Shown in pieces: positions 12,967-14,064 of a stretch of 14,064 nt of DNA. The notes beneath the pieces were generated by a model. It did no database searches. It saw only the letters and a list, made by a program, of their open reading frames with translations, and was not told where the DNA came from. Source of the DNA: JALENY01 sp036310185 (GTDB lineage: Bacteria > Bacillota > Clostridia > Lachnospirales > Lachnospiraceae); assembly GCA_036310185.1 (NCBI GenBank), contig JAXJSH010000049.1:1-14064 (forward strand), in the 5' to 3' direction. The stretch's first letter is position 1. Each line of letters opens with the position of its first letter. A program made the position numbers and the translations under genes.

Positions 12967-14064
12967 ATGACCATTACCAGTGATATCAAATACATCGGAG
13001 TCAACGACCATAAGGTAGACCTGTTCGAGGGACAATACATTGTTCCAAACGGCATGGCCTACAACTCTTATGCCATCATAGATGAGAAAATTGCTATTAT
13101 GGACACCGTAGATAAAAATTTTACCCATCAGTGGTTGGACAACATCCAGAACACACTCGGAAACCGCAAACCGGACTATCTGGTTGTACAGCACATGGAG
13201 CCGGATCATTCCGCCAATATTGCCAATTTTCTAAAAGTATATCCTGAAGCAGTCGTTGTTTCATCCGCCAAGGCCTTTACTATGATGAAGAATTTCTTCG
13301 GCGAAGATTACGCAGACCGCCGCATCGTTGTAGGCGAAGGAGACACGCTTTCTTTGGGCAAACATACCCTTACTTTTGTCACCGCTCCTATGGTGCACTG
13401 GCCTGAAGTTATTGTGACTTATGATTCCTATGACAAAGTACTGTTTTCCGCTGACGGTTTCGGCAAATTCGGCGCGCTGGACATTGAGGAAGACTGGGCC
13501 TGTGAAGCAAGACGTTACTATATCGGTATCGTAGGCAAATACGGTGCACAGGTACAGGCTCTGCTGAAAAAAGCTGCTGCTTTAGATATCTCCGTCATCT
13601 GCCCGCTTCATGGTCCGATACTGACCGAGAATCTGGGATACTACCTGAATCTTTATGATATCTGGTCCTCTTATCGTATGGAGAGCGAAGGAATCGTCAT
13701 TGCTTATACCTCCATCTATGGAAATACAAAAACTGCAGTAGACTTACTTGCTCAAAAACTGAAGGACAAAGGCTGTCCGAAAGTAGTCGTTCATGATCTG
13801 GCACGCTGCGATATGGCAGAAGCTGTTGAAGACGCTTTCCGCTACGGCAAACTGGTACTGGCTACCACTACTTACAATGCAGATGTTTTCCCATTCATGA
13901 AGGAATTTATTCACCACCTGACAGAACGCAATTTTCAGAACCGCACCATTGGTCTGATTGAAAACGGTTCCTGGGCACCACTTGCAGCCAAGGTTATGCG
14001 CAAAATGCTGGAAGGCAGCAAAAATCTGACTTTTACCGACACCACGGTAAAAATCCTGTCCGCA
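12967..14064 (+). CDS. Flavodiiron protein (FprA-type A-flavoprotein), C-terminus cut off
   Basis: The reading frame is open from 12967 to the right edge, giving 366 residues; the family has about 400, so only the end is missing. The N-terminal metallo-beta-lactamase domain keeps the diiron ligands: H76, E78, D80 and H81 in QHMEPDHS, H144 in MVHWPE, D163 in SADGFGKFG and H215 in CPLHGP. The flavodoxin domain starts near residue 243 with the FMN loop YTSIYGNTKTA (247-257). Such proteins reduce oxygen to water or nitric oxide to nitrous oxide using rubredoxin, protecting anaerobes. The start is ATG 12967, 7 nt after AGGAG; an in-frame ATG at 12961 is too close to that site. No partner rubredoxin or regulator lies in the window. 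Confidence 0.95.
   Translation, partial: MTITSDIKYIGVNDHKVDLFEGQYIVPNGMAYNSYAIIDEKIAIMDTVDKNFTHQWLDNIQNTLGNRKPDYLVVQHMEPDHSANIANFLKVYPEAVVVSSAKAFTMMKNFFGEDYADRRIVVGEGDTLSLGKHTLTFVTAPMVHWPEVIVTYDSYDKVLFSADGFGKFGALDIEEDWACEARRYYIGIVGKYGAQVQALLKKAAALDISVICPLHGPILTENLGYYLNLYDIWSSYRMESEGIVIAYTSIYGNTKTAVDLLAQKLKDKGCPKVVVHDLARCDMAEAVEDAFRYGKLVLATTTYNADVFPFMKEFIHHLTERNFQNRTIGLIENGSWAPLAAKVMRKMLEGSKNLTFTDTTVKILSA

Noticed and set aside
12946..13209. Minus-strand open frame opposite the start of the flavodiiron gene
   Set aside because: The plus strand encodes the conserved diiron-binding domain; this is its shadow.
1..14064. CRISPR arrays, insertion sequences, prophage or attachment sites
   Set aside because: No regularly spaced repeats, transposase or integrase motifs, terminal inverted repeats or tRNA-associated duplications were seen; the window reads as ordinary chromosome with metabolic and regulatory loci.

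Overview
The window looks like chromosome from an anaerobic, low-to-moderate GC Firmicute, most likely a gut Lachnospiraceae/Clostridia relative. This rests on strong AGGAGG-type ribosome binding sites, GTG starts, overlapping operon genes, a flavodiiron oxygen/NO reductase and a LytTR-DUF3021-ABC cassette. No insertion sequence, phage gene, tRNA, rRNA or CRISPR array was seen.

Region 1 (1-6024, minus strand) is a 2-aminoethylphosphonate (AEP, ciliatine) uptake and degradation locus. In transcription order it holds the transaminase PhnW, an ABC ATPase, a fused double-domain ABC permease, a lipoprotein substrate-binding protein and phosphonoacetaldehyde hydrolase PhnX (cut by the left edge). 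The binding protein, permease and ATPase would import AEP. PhnW would make phosphonoacetaldehyde plus alanine, and PhnX would release acetaldehyde and phosphate. Two minus-strand promoters, one before phnW and one before the transporter, carry the same 14-bp near-palindrome. In both it fills the same place: a 17-bp spacer, directly abutting the -10. A third, partial copy lies between phnW and the transporter. A strong intrinsic terminator then sits in the transporter leader, so repressor-like control and transcription attenuation may be stacked. A stem-loop also separates the binding-protein gene from phnX. No regulator gene for this locus lies in the window.

Region 2 (6025-6891, plus strand) is an EamA/DMT-family membrane transporter divergent from phnW, with a leader that can form competing hairpins.

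Region 3 (about 7027-10800, minus strand) is a LytTR regulator, a DUF3021 four-helix membrane protein, an ABC ATPase and an ABC-2 permease. The first three genes are translationally coupled. The promoter carries a 9-bp direct repeat with 21-bp spacing, as expected for LytTR binding. Downstream are a likely terminator inside a doubtful small ORF and an unrecognised four-helix membrane protein with its own candidate promoter.

Region 4 (10805-11942) is a divergent pair: an HxlR-family regulator with an N-terminal cysteine pair, and a nitroreductase-family flavoprotein. The layout suggests redox or electrophile control. Region 5 (11981-12755, minus strand) is a stand-alone 2H phosphoesterase-like protein. 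Region 6 (12967-14064, plus strand) is a flavodiiron protein cut by the right edge.
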